From UBA1443 sp964445745 (GTDB lineage: Bacteria > Omnitrophota > Omnitrophia > Omnitrophales > Aquincolibacteriaceae): a DNA stretch of 64,000 bases. The notes beneath the pieces were generated by a model that had not been told where the DNA came from, made no database searches, and saw nothing but the letters and a program-made list of their open reading frames with translations. The stretch covers positions 40,610 to 104,609 of the forward strand of contig CAYULU010000001.1 in assembly GCA_964445745.1 (NCBI GenBank). The letters run 5' to 3'. Positions within the stretch are counted from its first letter, which is position 1. Each line of letters opens with the position of its first letter. The position numbers and the translations under genes are program-made. Positions 27,824-36,925 of the stretch are shown one piece after another.

Positions 27824-29479
27824 ATGAAATTTAAAATCGAAACCATTCTCGCGACGGTCATTGATGGCCTTTGTGTCGCCAAGGGGATTGAAAAGCCCGC
27901 CGGTTTTTCGTACGACCTTCATCCCCCAAGAGAATCCGGCCGAGGAGATCTTTCCACGAATGTTGCTTTCAAGCTGTCCAAGATTTTAAAGAAGAAACCC
28001 GCCGAGATTGCCGGGATGATGATCGCCGCGATCGAGGCCTTGGGGGATTCGCCTGTGGAGCGAATGGAGATTGCGGGCGGGGGATTTATCAATTTTTTCT
28101 TTCGCAAGGAAGACCTGGGTTCGATGATTGTTGCGATTCACCGGGCTGACCGGCAATACGGCAGTTCGGATTATGGGAAGGGAAAAAAGGTCATTGTCGA
28201 ATTTGTGAGCGCCAATCCTACGGGTCCGATGACGATTGCGCACGGAAGGCAGGCTGCTGTGGGAGATTCCCTGTGTCGGATCCTGAAGGCCGCCGGGTAT
28301 GAAGTTCACGCCGAATATTACCTGAACGATGCCGGCCGGCAAATGAATTTGTTAGCGCGAAGTGTTTGGGCCCGTTACCACGAGCTCTTGGGGATTGAAA
28401 TGGCACTTCCGGAGGACGGTTACAAGGGCGAGTATGTTCGCCAAATCGCTCGTGACATCATTGAAAAAGAAAAAAAAGACAACCTTCATCAGGGGCCGGA
28501 GGACAAGGCAATCGAATATTGCGGCGCCTATGCGGTGAAGACGATCATGAGCTGGATCGAGACGGATCTTGCGAAAATGGGAGTTCACTTTGACCATTAT
28601 TTCAGCGAGAAAACGCTCTATGAAAAAAAATCTGTGGAGCATGCGCTTGAGGTATTGCGGCAGAAAGGGTTCCTTTTTGAAAATGAGGGGGCGCTTTGGT
28701 TCCGATCGACCGATTTCGGGGATGACAAGGACCGGGTGGTAAAAAAAACGACAGGGGAGTACACCTATCTGGCACCGGATATTGCCTATCATCTTTCAAA
28801 ATATGAACGGGGTTATGAATTTCTTGTGAATTTTTGGGGCCCTGATCACCATGGCTACATCCCGCGGCTTAAGGCGGCTTGTCAGGCGCTGGGTTATCCT
28901 CCGGAAGCGATCCATATCAGAATTGTCCAGCTTACGACACTTTTTCGGGAAGGACAGCCTGTGCGAATGTCGACACGGGCAGGGGAGTTTGTAACCCTTC
29001 GCGAGCTTTATGATGAAGTGGGTGTTGATGCCACTCGTTTTTTCTTTACGATGCGGCGTCAGGAAAGTCCGCTTGATTTTGACCTCGATCTCGCGAAGGC
29101 ACAGTCTCAGGAAAATCCGGTTTACTACCTTCAGTATGCTCACGCCCGTATCGCCAGCCTTCTGAAGTTCTCGGGGGAAAAGGTCACGACCGAAGTGGAC
29201 CTTGGACTGCTTTCCTCCAAAGAGGAAGGGGAATTGATCGGTTGTCTGTCACAGTTTCCCGATATGGTGGTGGCGGCGAGCCGGCTCACGGAGCCCTACC
29301 GACTTGCGGATTATTTAAGACAAGTGGCAGCGTGTTTTCACAAGTTTTATTCTTCCCACCGAATTGTGACCGAGGACAAGGATCTTACGAAGGCGCGCCT
29401 GCTTTTGTCTGATGCGACACGTATTGTGCTTCGCAATGGTCTCGAACTGCTTGGTATCTCACAACCGGAATCGATGTAG
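27824..29479 (+). CDS. argS: Arginyl-tRNA synthetase
   Basis: ArgS charges tRNA-Arg in the cytosol. The 551-residue protein has the N-terminal additional domain (about 5-85), the class I nucleotide-binding core with SANPTGPMTIAHGRQ carrying the HIGH-type signature, and YYLNDAGRQM just after it. VRMSTRAGEFVTL stands in for KMSKS. The C-terminal DALR-type anticodon-binding helices include YAHARIASLLKF and end with FHKFYSSHRI. The ATG lies 4-5 nt after an AGGTGA. All catalytic motifs appear intact. Confidence 0.96.
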   Translation: MKFKIETILATVIDGLCVAKGIEKPAGFSYDLHPPRESGRGDLSTNVAFKLSKILKKKPAEIAGMMIAAIEALGDSPVERMEIAGGGFINFFFRKEDLGSMIVAIHRADRQYGSSDYGKGKKVIVEFVSANPTGPMTIAHGRQAAVGDSLCRILKAAGYEVHAEYYLNDAGRQMNLLARSVWARYHELLGIEMALPEDGYKGEYVRQIARDIIEKEKKDNLHQGPEDKAIEYCGAYAVKTIMSWIETDLAKMGVHFDHYFSEKTLYEKKSVEHALEVLRQKGFLFENEGALWFRSTDFGDDKDRVVKKTTGEYTYLAPDIAYHLSKYERGYEFLVNFWGPDHHGYIPRLKAACQALGYPPEAIHIRIVQLTTLFREGQPVRMSTRAGEFVTLRELYDEVGVDATRFFFTMRRQESPLDFDLDLAKAQSQENPVYYLQYAHARIASLLKFSGEKVTTEVDLGLLSSKEEGELIGCLSQFPDMVVAASRLTEPYRLADYLRQVAACFHKFYSSHRIVTEDKDLTKARLLLSDATRIVLRNGLELLGISQPESM

Positions 29480-29586
29480 GATTTAGAGGATAGGGCTTAG
29501 CAGACAGAAAAATGTTTTTCCTATACCGCAAACACTTTACCCTATTAGCACAGATCCTGACCCGGTACGCCTGTGAATAAAAATAC

Positions 29587-30555
29587 ATGCTGATTTCTCC
29601 CGTTGTTTTGTTGATTGTCGGTCCGACCGCTTCAGGAAAAACTTCCCTCTCCATTGAACTCGCAAAACGTCTCGGGGGAGAGATTATTTCTGCCGATTCC
29701 ATGCTTGTTTACAAAGGAATGGATATCGGGACTGCGAAGCCGTCCTTAAAGGATCGCCTCAGGATTCCACACCACGGTATTGATCTTATTGAGCCGACCC
29801 GAAAATTTTCCGTATTTCAATACCGTCAATTTGCCTTGAAATCGATCCGCGATGTTGTCGCTCGCGGCAAAGTCCCGATTGTGGTAGGCGGGACCGGGTT
29901 TTATATCAGGGCGCTTTTGGAGGGGTTGTCACCTTTACCCGGGGCCGATGCGAAGATCCGGAAAAAACTGGAGCAAGAATTGAAAATGAAAGGACCTGAA
30001 CGGCTCTATAAGCGGCTTTTGAAGATTGATCCCGAAAGAGCCCGGGACATCGGGCCACATAATATAAGGCGCATTGTGAGGGCCCTTGAGATTTATCTGG
30101 TTTCAGGGCGGAAACCTTCCCGGCCAGCTTCCCCGAGCCCCGGTCTGCGTGAATTGGGTTATTGCCCGGTGGTCATCGGACTCAACCGCGACAGAGCTTC
30201 CCTTTATGAGGAGATCAATCGTCGAGTTGACCGAATGTTTCGAAAGGGGCTTTTGACGGAGATCAAAAAGCTTTCGAGGAAACGGCTTTCGATGACGGCC
30301 CGTCAGGGAGTGGGCTATAAGGAAATCCTTGCCGATGTCTTGCACGCTTCCGGTTCAGCGGCGGGGTGGGAACGCCGGGCGCGAACCCAGGGTCGGGACA
30401 GGATCAAGCAGGCAACGCGGCAGTTTGCAAAACGTCAATGGACCTGGTTTAAAAAAGAAAAAGGGATCCGTTGGGTGTGGTGGCCTGAGGGAATTCCTGT
30501 GTCTAGGATATCGGATTTCATTGTGGACTTGGTTGAAAGGTCTTCGCATGGCTGA
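29587..30555 (+). CDS. miaA: tRNA dimethylallyltransferase
   Basis: MiaA adds an isopentenyl group to A37 of tRNAs that read UNN codons. The P-loop GPTASGKTS (about residues 12-20) is followed by the substrate segment ISADSMLVYKGMDIGTAKP. PHHGIDL, VVGGTGFYIRALLEG and the C-terminal RQFAKRQWTWFK segment are family hallmarks. The 322-residue length is usual. The second residue of the DSMLVY motif is S-M rather than the common S-R/S-Q, a tolerated variant. hflX follows after 77 nt, in the miaA-hflX order known from many bacteria (without hfq here). Confidence 0.95.
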   Translation: MLISPVVLLIVGPTASGKTSLSIELAKRLGGEIISADSMLVYKGMDIGTAKPSLKDRLRIPHHGIDLIEPTRKFSVFQYRQFALKSIRDVVARGKVPIVVGGTGFYIRALLEGLSPLPGADAKIRKKLEQELKMKGPERLYKRLLKIDPERARDIGPHNIRRIVRALEIYLVSGRKPSRPASPSPGLRELGYCPVVIGLNRDRASLYEEINRRVDRMFRKGLLTEIKKLSRKRLSMTARQGVGYKEILADVLHASGSAAGWERRARTQGRDRIKQATRQFAKRQWTWFKKEKGIRWVWWPEGIPVSRISDFIVDLVERSSHG

Positions 30556-30632
30556 TTATTTTACGCACAAAACGCAACGCGCAACGTTTTCGATAGTTTT
30601 GTTTCATTGTCCATGGAATTTTACACTGATTT

Positions 30633-31709
30633 ATGGATAAAGTGTTTCTTGTGATTGCCAAGCATTCACGGATGAATGCGGCGGATACGGCGGCCATGTT
30701 GGCCGAAATGAAAGAGTTGACTCTCTCCGCTAACGGAACCCTGGTGGGGGAAACGCGTGCGAATGTCGCGGAACCGAGCCCCAGTCATTATATTCGGGGT
30801 GGAAAGCTTGAAGAACTCAGGGTTCGTACCCTCGAAACGCGGGCGAGTGTCGTCATTTTTAGCGTGGACCTTTCGGCGGTACAAGCCCGCAATATTGAGA
30901 ATGCGCTGGGGGGAGTCCGGGTGGTTGACCGGACGGGATTAATTCTCGATATTTTTGCCCGTCGCGCGGTTTCAAAAGATGGAAAACTTCAAGTGGAACT
31001 TGCCCAGCTTCAATACCTTTTGCCGAGGCTGGTCGGAAAAGGCGTGATGATGTCACGGCTTGGGGGTGGAATCGGAACCCGGGGACCCGGGGAGCAGAAA
31101 CTCGAGATTGACCGGCGAAAAATCCGGAATCGAATTGAGCATATCAAGGAACAGATCGAGAAACTTTCGCGGCATCGGGCCTTGGTCAGGGCCGGCCGTA
31201 GGCAAAAAGGTCTGCGTCAGGTTGCGATTGTCGGATACACGAATGCCGGGAAATCGACTCTCCTGAATGCGTTGACCGGAGCCGATGCCTACGTGGAAAA
31301 TCGCTTGTTTGCCACACTGGATCCCAAAACCCGGATTTTAAATGATGCTGCCGGAGATCCGGTTCTTTTTACGGACACGGTCGGGTTCATCCGGGATTTG
31401 CCTCACGGACTCGTCAAAGCCTTTCATGCGACCCTTGAAGAATCGACTGAAGCTGACCTGATCTTAATGGTGGTGGATGCCTCCGACGAGCAGGCCCTGA
31501 AACACAAAGATGTGGTGGAGAAAGTCTTGAAGGAAATTGGTGCGGAGGCTCGCCCTAAAGTGATGGTACTGAACAAGGCGGATTTGTTGAATGATCAGGC
31601 GAAGGTTCGTATCGGTGATCAGTTCCCCGAATCTATTCTTATTTCGGCAAGCCAAAAATCAGGGTTACCGGACTTGTTGAAAAAAATCCGGAAGATTCTT
31701 TTTGCCTGA
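30633..31709 (+). CDS. hflX: GTPase HflX
   Basis: HflX is a ribosome-associated GTPase that splits stalled or heat-damaged 70S ribosomes. The N-terminal HflX domain is followed by a GxG-rich linker (LGGGIGTRGPGEQKLE) and a coiled-coil helix. The G domain has GYTNAGKSTLLNAL (about 198), FATLDPKTR (switch I), DTVGFIRDLP (G3) and NKADL (G4). The length (358 residues) is on the short side because the C-terminal tail after the G domain is minimal. No clear ribosome-binding site precedes the ATG, so translation may depend on the upstream miaA transcript. Confidence 0.95.
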   Translation: MDKVFLVIAKHSRMNAADTAAMLAEMKELTLSANGTLVGETRANVAEPSPSHYIRGGKLEELRVRTLETRASVVIFSVDLSAVQARNIENALGGVRVVDRTGLILDIFARRAVSKDGKLQVELAQLQYLLPRLVGKGVMMSRLGGGIGTRGPGEQKLEIDRRKIRNRIEHIKEQIEKLSRHRALVRAGRRQKGLRQVAIVGYTNAGKSTLLNALTGADAYVENRLFATLDPKTRILNDAAGDPVLFTDTVGFIRDLPHGLVKAFHATLEESTEADLILMVVDASDEQALKHKDVVEKVLKEIGAEARPKVMVLNKADLLNDQAKVRIGDQFPESILISASQKSGLPDLLKKIRKILFA

Positions 31710-31768
31710 TCAACAGTCTTCCGTCGGTGTATTGTTCCAGAAAAGTTTCATCAAAGCTGGAGGGGCTA

Positions 31769-31777
31769 TGCTATAAT
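31769..31777 (+). promoter_or_regulatory. Extended -10 promoter element upstream of tal-pgi
   Basis: TG-C-TATAAT (31769-31777) is a consensus extended -10 element. The -35 region is weak (TTTCAT at 31746-31751 is too far). The predicted start near 31784 gives a 65-nt leader to the ATG at 31849. Confidence 0.5.
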
Positions 31778-31848
31778 TTCGCCTGTTTGACCCGCCCAAG
31801 ATGACTTAATTTCAAGAAATATCCAACACCTGTTAACGAGAGGAAATT

Positions 31849-34725
31849 ATGGAGACTATGATGGAACCGCGTGCGAGTATTGAACTTTTTAAAGCGGGAC
31901 AGGGTCCCTGGCTTGACACGATCAGCCGGAGGCTTTTGAAATCCGGGCAACTAAAAAAATGGATTGAGGACGACGGGCTCCTCGGTGTGACATCGAACCC
32001 CTCCATTTTTCAGCAGGCCATCACTCAGGGTGAAGGTTACGAGCAGGATATCCGAAAAATGCTCGCCCAGGGGGCTTCCACACTTGAAATTTATGATGCG
32101 CTTACAATCGCGGATATTCGAGAAACCTGCAAACTTTTTCTTCCGGTTTTTGAGAGAACACAACAGGAGCATGGGTTCGTAAGTCTTGAGGTTCTTCCGT
32201 GCCTTGCGGCGAATAAAGAAGCCACGATCCGGGAAGCCAAACGGCTATTTTCGGCGGTTCATTGTTCCAATCTTATGATCAAGGTTCCGGCCACGCCAGC
32301 CGGGATTTTGGCGGTGGAGGAACTGATCGCTCTCGGAATTAATGTGAATGTGACACTGATTTTTTCCCAGGCGAATTACCGCGAAGTGGCCCAAGCGTAT
32401 ATTGCCGGTCTGACGCGATTTGCGGCGAAAGGTGGAGATCCCGCGAAGGTCCATTCGGTGGCGAGTGTTTTCGTAAGCCGAATTGATACGGAGATTGATA
32501 AACAACTGGATCTGAAACTTGCCGGGGAGCGGGACAGTGTGAAGCGAATGACGCTCGACGAACTCAAGGGCAAAGCCGCGATTGCAAATGCCAAGCTGAT
32601 CTATCAGGATTTTAAGGAGATTTTTTCTTCGGAAGAGTTCCGGTCACTCCGCGATCGTGGGGCATTTGTCCAGAAAGTTCTCTGGGGAAGCACGAGCGCT
32701 AAAAATCCTTCCTATCCCGACCTTGTTTATGTTGAAAATCTGGTGGGTAACGATAGCGTCAACACCCTGCCTCAGGCCACATGGGAAGCCCTTTTGGATC
32801 ATGGACAGATTCGCGCGAATTCCATCGAGGAGAATCTTGACGAATCGCGCGATACCATTTCCTGTCTTAAGAAGTTCGGAATTGATGTCCACGAGGTATG
32901 CGAGAAGCTACAACGGGATGGGGTCAAGGCCTTCGTCATGGCCTTTGAATCGTTGATGTCTGTGATCGAGAAGAAACGTTTTGAAAATCTTAAATGTGCC
33001 GGCACCGTCAAGGTGACGTATGCTCTCCCTGAAAAAACGGAAAAAGCCATTGGGGTTGCAATCAAGGATTTTGAAAAAAAAGATCTGCATGCCCGATGGC
33101 TTGCGAAGGACCCGACCCTCTGGACGAATGATCCGGCCCATCACAAAGTGATCTTGAACCGGCTGGGGTGGGTGGAAATCGCTGAGAAGGTGACTGGGAA
33201 ACTTTATGAACTGGATCTTTTGCAGGCAAAGATCGCGAGAGAAAATGTCCGCGATATTGTATTGCTGGGTATGGGAGGTTCCAGTCTGGCGGCTGAAGTG
33301 ATGTCGTCGATTCTCAAAAAGCCTTCCCACCGCTCACCGTCGGCGGTCAAGCCGCGGTTCCACTTACTGGATACCACGGATCCGCTCAGTATTTCTCGGG
33401 TCAATAGCGTGATCCAGTACGATAAAACGATGTTTATCGTTGGAAGTAAATCCGGCTCTACCATTGAAACCCGTTCTCAGTATCAATTTTTCTTTCATGC
33501 CGTCAAACGGTTCTATCGGGGCGATGAACCAAAAGCCGCGAGTCGGTTCGTGATAGTGACCGATGAGGGGTCGCCGTTTGCCCAAATGGGGAAGGCCATG
33601 AACCTGGCGGGACTTTTTCTGAACCCCTCCGATATTGGCGGGCGCTATTCGGCGCTTTCACTTTTTGGACTTGTCCCGGCGGCGTCTCTCGGGACGGATG
33701 TTCGGAAAATGCTTAAAGACGCTCAAATGGCTCTCTCGAATATGAGAGACTCCAAGGACTTGAAAAAGAATCGCGGGATTTACCTCGGAATTGTCCTCGG
33801 GATCTTAGCGATTCAAGGGAAGGACAAGTTGACGTTTCTGACATCATCGTCACTGGCTTCTTTTGCGGATTGGGCGGAACAACTGATCGCGGAAAGTACC
33901 GGGAAGGAAGGTAAAGGTATTACCCCTGTTGCCGGGGAGCCTTTTCTCGGTCTGGAAAAATACGGATCGAACCGTGTGTTTGTTCTTTTGCGGCAAAAGG
34001 GGGAAAACGAAAAGGGATGGGCGGATCGATCTCGTTCGCTCAAGGCGAAAGGTTTTCCGGTCATTGATTGTCTTTGGGAAGATGGCATGAATGTTGGCGG
34101 GGAGTTTCTCGTCTGGGAAATTGCAACCAGCATTGCCGGCGTTCTCCTTCGGATCAACCCGTTTGACGAGCCCAATGTCAAGGAGTCAAAGGACATTACA
34201 GGGCGCATTCTTCAGAAAATGCAGAAAAAGAGAGCTCTGCCGAAGCCGGCTATGTCGCTTAAGGTGTCGTCGTCGCGCCTTTCTGCGATCGAAAAAAATC
34301 TTCTGGGCAGGTTTTTTAGCAAGTTGGATCCCAAGGGTTATCTATCGTTGCTTGCCTACATCGACCGGACGGCGGATTCCAAAAAGGATCTGCAGGCCAT
34401 TCAAAAACTTCTGGCGGCGGCACTTCGGGTGCCGGCTTTATCAGGGTTCGGCCCTCGCTATTTGCATTCGATCGGACAGCTCTATAAAGGCGGTCCCAAG
34501 AGCGGGAGTTTCATCGAGTTTTACGTTCGAGACACAAAGGATTTGAAGATCCCCGGCGAATTCTATGGTTTCAGCCAGTTGAAGACGGCGCAGGCGATGG
34601 GGGACTACTTGGCAACGTCAAACAAGGGACTTCCAGTGCTTGTGGTGGATCTTGGACGTGACCCCAACCGAGGGCTTCGAACCTTTGGTGCGAAATTAAC
34701 GGCGTATCTGAAGTCCGTTGGATGA
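31849..34725 (+). CDS. tal-pgi: Bifunctional transaldolase/glucose-6-phosphate isomerase
   Basis: The 958-residue fusion combines a pentose-phosphate enzyme and a glycolytic enzyme that share the fructose-6-phosphate node. Residues 1-370 are transaldolase: LLGVTSNPSIF, the Schiff-base lysine in MIKVPATPAG, NVNVTLIFS, VASVFVSRID and VGNDSVNTLP. From about 450 on it is phosphoglucose isomerase, with VLLGMGGSSLAAEV, the phosphate loop GSKSGSTIET, GGRYSALSLFG, AESTGKEGKG and a C-terminal LHSIGQLYKGG. Such tal-pgi fusions are known from several bacterial phyla. A GAGAGG 5-6 nt before ATG 31849 supports the start. It is of note that the neighbouring giant gene also carries a cupin-type phosphoglucose isomerase domain. 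Confidence 0.95.
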   Translation: METMMEPRASIELFKAGQGPWLDTISRRLLKSGQLKKWIEDDGLLGVTSNPSIFQQAITQGEGYEQDIRKMLAQGASTLEIYDALTIADIRETCKLFLPVFERTQQEHGFVSLEVLPCLAANKEATIREAKRLFSAVHCSNLMIKVPATPAGILAVEELIALGINVNVTLIFSQANYREVAQAYIAGLTRFAAKGGDPAKVHSVASVFVSRIDTEIDKQLDLKLAGERDSVKRMTLDELKGKAAIANAKLIYQDFKEIFSSEEFRSLRDRGAFVQKVLWGSTSAKNPSYPDLVYVENLVGNDSVNTLPQATWEALLDHGQIRANSIEENLDESRDTISCLKKFGIDVHEVCEKLQRDGVKAFVMAFESLMSVIEKKRFENLKCAGTVKVTYALPEKTEKAIGVAIKDFEKKDLHARWLAKDPTLWTNDPAHHKVILNRLGWVEIAEKVTGKLYELDLLQAKIARENVRDIVLLGMGGSSLAAEVMSSILKKPSHRSPSAVKPRFHLLDTTDPLSISRVNSVIQYDKTMFIVGSKSGSTIETRSQYQFFFHAVKRFYRGDEPKAASRFVIVTDEGSPFAQMGKAMNLAGLFLNPSDIGGRYSALSLFGLVPAASLGTDVRKMLKDAQMALSNMRDSKDLKKNRGIYLGIVLGILAIQGKDKLTFLTSSSLASFADWAEQLIAESTGKEGKGITPVAGEPFLGLEKYGSNRVFVLLRQKGENEKGWADRSRSLKAKGFPVIDCLWEDGMNVGGEFLVWEIATSIAGVLLRINPFDEPNVKESKDITGRILQKMQKKRALPKPAMSLKVSSSRLSAIEKNLLGRFFSKLDPKGYLSLLAYIDRTADSKKDLQAIQKLLAAALRVPALSGFGPRYLHSIGQLYKGGPKSGSFIEFYVRDTKDLKIPGEFYGFSQLKTAQAMGDYLATSNKGLPVLVVDLGRDPNRGLRTFGAKLTAYLKSVG

Positions 34726-34823
34726 TTTCAGGTCGTGCCGGTTTCGTGAAGGCGCAATCAAAAAATAGGCTCAAGCAAAAAGCTAACAGGGCGAAAATAT
34801 AGTCTAAAGGATTTAAACGCGCC

Positions 34824-35630
34824 ATGTTTCAAAAGCGAAAAGTTTCGCTCCAAAATCTGAGGTTTCTTCTTCCTGCGGTTTTCTTGGGGGTGGGTATTTT
34901 TATCTCAGGATGCGCCTCTACGCCTCCGCCGGCCGCAATGCCCAATTTCCGTCCTGCAAGTGCCATGACGGTTAACCTGCCGGCTCCCACGACCGGCGGT
35001 ATGCGTGACATCTACCATGTGGTCGGACCCTACGAGTCTCTTTGGCGGATTGCGACGATTTATGGGAAGGACATGGACTCGATCATGCGCGATAACCAGA
35101 TTTCAGATGCGACTAAAATTAAAAAAGGGCAGAGACTTCTGATCCGGAATACCTATGGGCCGCGTCCGAATATCCCGCTTTATCCCACAACGCGCTGGAC
35201 TCATATTGTGATCCACCACACGGCAACCGATGTCGGGAACGCTTATACGATCGATTCTGCGCATGTGAACCGTGGCTGGGAGCGTGGAATGGGATATGAT
35301 TTTTTGATTGATAACGGAACTCATGGGAAAACCTTAGGACAAATTGAGGTGGGACCCCGATGGCTGAAACAGATTGATGGTGCTCATGTTAAAGAGGCGG
35401 ATTGGAATAAAAAAGCGATCGGCATTGCCGTGATGGGAAATTATAGTGAAAATGCCATGCCCGAACGCATGATGGACAGTCTTGTTTTTCTCGTGGCTAC
35501 TCTCAAAAATTTCTACAGAATACCGGAGCAAAATATTCTCGGACACCGCGATGTTCCGGGGTCGGCGACCGAGTGCCCGGGAAAGATTTTCCCCTGGAAT
35601 GAATTTAAACGGCGGGTCCGGATGTATTGA
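34824..35630 (+). CDS. Lipoprotein N-acetylmuramoyl-L-alanine amidase with LysM domain
   Basis: This protein probably cleaves the amide bond between MurNAc and L-Ala in peptidoglycan. A lipoprotein signal peptide ends in FISGC (Cys at about residue 29), so it should be membrane-anchored. A proline-rich linker leads to a LysM domain (about 62-107; YHVVGPYESLWRIA to KKGQRLLI). An Amidase_2/PGRP domain follows, with zinc-type His in IVIHHTATD (about 130) and a late His in LGHRDVPGSATECPG. The length of 268 residues fits one domain of each kind. An AAAGGA lies about 13 nt before the ATG, which is a little far. Confidence 0.9.
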   Translation: MFQKRKVSLQNLRFLLPAVFLGVGIFISGCASTPPPAAMPNFRPASAMTVNLPAPTTGGMRDIYHVVGPYESLWRIATIYGKDMDSIMRDNQISDATKIKKGQRLLIRNTYGPRPNIPLYPTTRWTHIVIHHTATDVGNAYTIDSAHVNRGWERGMGYDFLIDNGTHGKTLGQIEVGPRWLKQIDGAHVKEADWNKKAIGIAVMGNYSENAMPERMMDSLVFLVATLKNFYRIPEQNILGHRDVPGSATECPGKIFPWNEFKRRVRMY

Positions 35631-35727
35631 TCGAAAATCGAGATTCCGGACGAAGAAAATCATTCCACTCGCCGTTGAGGTACGTATTCCTCGTTAGCCT
35701 TTCATCCCCAATTGCAATCTGCTGAAG

Positions 35728-35755
35728 TTGACAAAAATTCCCCTTGTGGTAAAGT
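35728..35755 (+). promoter_or_regulatory. Sigma70-type promoter for structured RNA candidate
   Basis: Consensus TTGACA (35728-35733), a 16-bp spacer and TAAAGT (35750-35755) predict transcription from about 35762. The promoter directly precedes the long rod-like fold and its terminator, so it appears to drive an independent short transcript of about 265 nt. Confidence 0.65.
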
Positions 35756-35761
35756 TTGCCC

Positions 35762-35962
35762 GTGAGTGCAAAAAGAGGCTAAACTATGAAACTTTGTAAC
35801 CTCAATAGTGAGAGCAGGTTAGAGCTTTATCCCATGACGTGTGTTATGGCGAAAGCGTGGATTCTGCCCGTTTTTTGGGGGCAGGTAGCCACGAAAATTT
35901 TTCGCCATCGATGCCAAAGTGTGGCAGTTCATGGGACTTGGGGGGTCAAAAGATTATCCTGA
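35762..35962 (+). ncRNA. Structured RNA candidate, 6S-RNA-like rod
   Basis: Nested perfect stems form a rod. CCCATGA (35831-35837) pairs with TCATGGG (35929-35935), TGGCGAAA (35847-35854) with TTTCGCCA (35900-35907), CGTGG (35856-35860) with CCACG (35889-35893), and CTGCCC (35864-35869) with GGGCAG (35879-35884). A wide internal bubble separates the first two stems, and its 3' side carries a small hairpin, TGCCA-aagtg-TGGCA (35912-35926). A long rod with a central bubble and a 3'-side mini-hairpin is the layout of 6S RNA, but this identity is a suggestion. The same interval also holds a 58-codon frame (ATG 35786, stop 35962) with AAGAGG 7 nt upstream, so a small mRNA is the alternative. The number of exact stems favours RNA. 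Confidence 0.5.
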
Positions 35963-35991
35963 AATAAGAAGATAAAAAGAAATCATTCCAA

Positions 35992-36029
35992 AGCCCATGA
36001 TCGCTTCAACGGTCATGGGCTTTTTTTTT
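35992..36029 (+). terminator. Rho-independent terminator
   Basis: AGCCCATGA (35992-36000), a 12-nt loop and TCATGGGCT (36013-36021) form a 9-bp stem followed directly by a run of nine T (36021-36029). It closes the transcript started at 35762. The stem arms repeat the CCCATGA/TCATGGG pair of the upstream fold. Confidence 0.9.
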
Positions 36030-36227
36030 GTTCCAGTTTAACCTGTTTTCATGGAAGGTTAAGTCCCGATTATGCAGTCAGAAGCTGGGGCATGCGGCAC
36101 GTACTTCATATTGCCATGCCCTTTTTAGAGAAGGAAGGAATGTTCTTTCCGGTGAAACCCGTAAAGGCCTCGAGCGGTTTTATCGGACATCAAAATCGAG
36201 GCGACATAATGGAAGGGAAGGATACAT

Positions 36228-36449
36228 ATGAAGAACCCGACTCTCAATGCCGGCAGTGCAATTTATCGTTGTGGGCGAAAAAACAGGGATCCTGTCAAGT
36301 TGACCGCTCTTTTGTGTTTGCGGGAATCCTTGATAGGGGAACGTTATGAAGAGTGCGGCGAATTTGTCGCGATTGCCCGGGAATTCGGGGCGCTGGCTTC
36401 TGAGATCAAAGCCATCGTCGAGAATCCAAGGCGACACCCACAGTCATAA
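36228..36449 (+). CDS. Small uncharacterised protein (73 aa)
   Basis: I do not recognise this family. The start is well supported: an AAGGGAAGGA lies about 6 nt before ATG 36228. The product has three cysteines in its first half (YRCGRK, LLCLRES, YEECGE) and an amphipathic helix with AREFGALASEIKAIVEN near the end. It has no signal peptide or membrane segment. It lies between the structured RNA candidate and a KTSC gene, in a cluster of short genes. Two other frames overlap its 5' part (36028-36231 and 36092-36349) but lack ribosome-binding sites. Confidence 0.55.
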   Translation: MKNPTLNAGSAIYRCGRKNRDPVKLTALLCLRESLIGERYEECGEFVAIAREFGALASEIKAIVENPRRHPQS

Positions 36450-36677
36450 TCAACCGGATGTGTTTTTAGTTCGACAGGTTACCATCTTGCGTTTTTTAAA
36501 TTGGGAGATGGTTCAGGAGGGGTGTGTCTTTATAAAAAAGGTACGCAGTCAAGATTCTACTTTTTTTGCCGTAATATACAAAGTCTGGGGGCAGAATTTG
36601 ATGATGATAACGATGTCGGGCTACTCCGGATCCCAAAATGCTATTAAATCATTTCTAATTTTAAAGGTGGAGGATTT

Positions 36678-36890
36678 ATGATCAACAACATGGTATTGTC
36701 GACTGAAATCGAATGGATCGGATATGAGCATCGTCGAAGCATGTTGCAGGTGGAGTTTATTGCCGGGCCGGTATATCAATACGATAATGTCCCCGAGAAG
36801 ATCTATTCTGATTTTTTGACGGCTCCGTCTCATGGAAGATTTTTCGAAAGCAACATTAAGGGAAAATTTTCCTGCCGTAAAATACGCTGA
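36678..36890 (+). CDS. KTSC domain-containing small protein (70 aa)
   Basis: The whole 70-residue product matches the KTSC pattern: IEWIGYEHRRSMLQVEF, a G-x-VYQYDNVPEKIY core, and a SHGRFFESNIKGKF end. The terminal motif of the family (K-T-S-C region) is represented by NIKGKFSCRK. The domain's biochemical role is not established; some relatives occur near nucleic-acid or phage functions. GGAGG lies 4 nt before ATG 36678, a strong start. No helix or signal is present. Confidence 0.85.
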   Translation: MINNMVLSTEIEWIGYEHRRSMLQVEFIAGPVYQYDNVPEKIYSDFLTAPSHGRFFESNIKGKFSCRKIR

Positions 36891-36925
36891 CTCACTGCTT
36901 TCATTTTACCTGAAAGGTGCACACG

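Noticed and set aside
36028..36231. 67-codon frame just after the terminator
   Set aside because: It starts inside the terminator T-run region and has low-complexity, arginine-rich sequence with no ribosome-binding site.
36092..36349. 85-codon frame overlapping the 73-residue gene
   Set aside because: It has no ribosome-binding site, whereas the overlapping frame at 36228 has a strong one.
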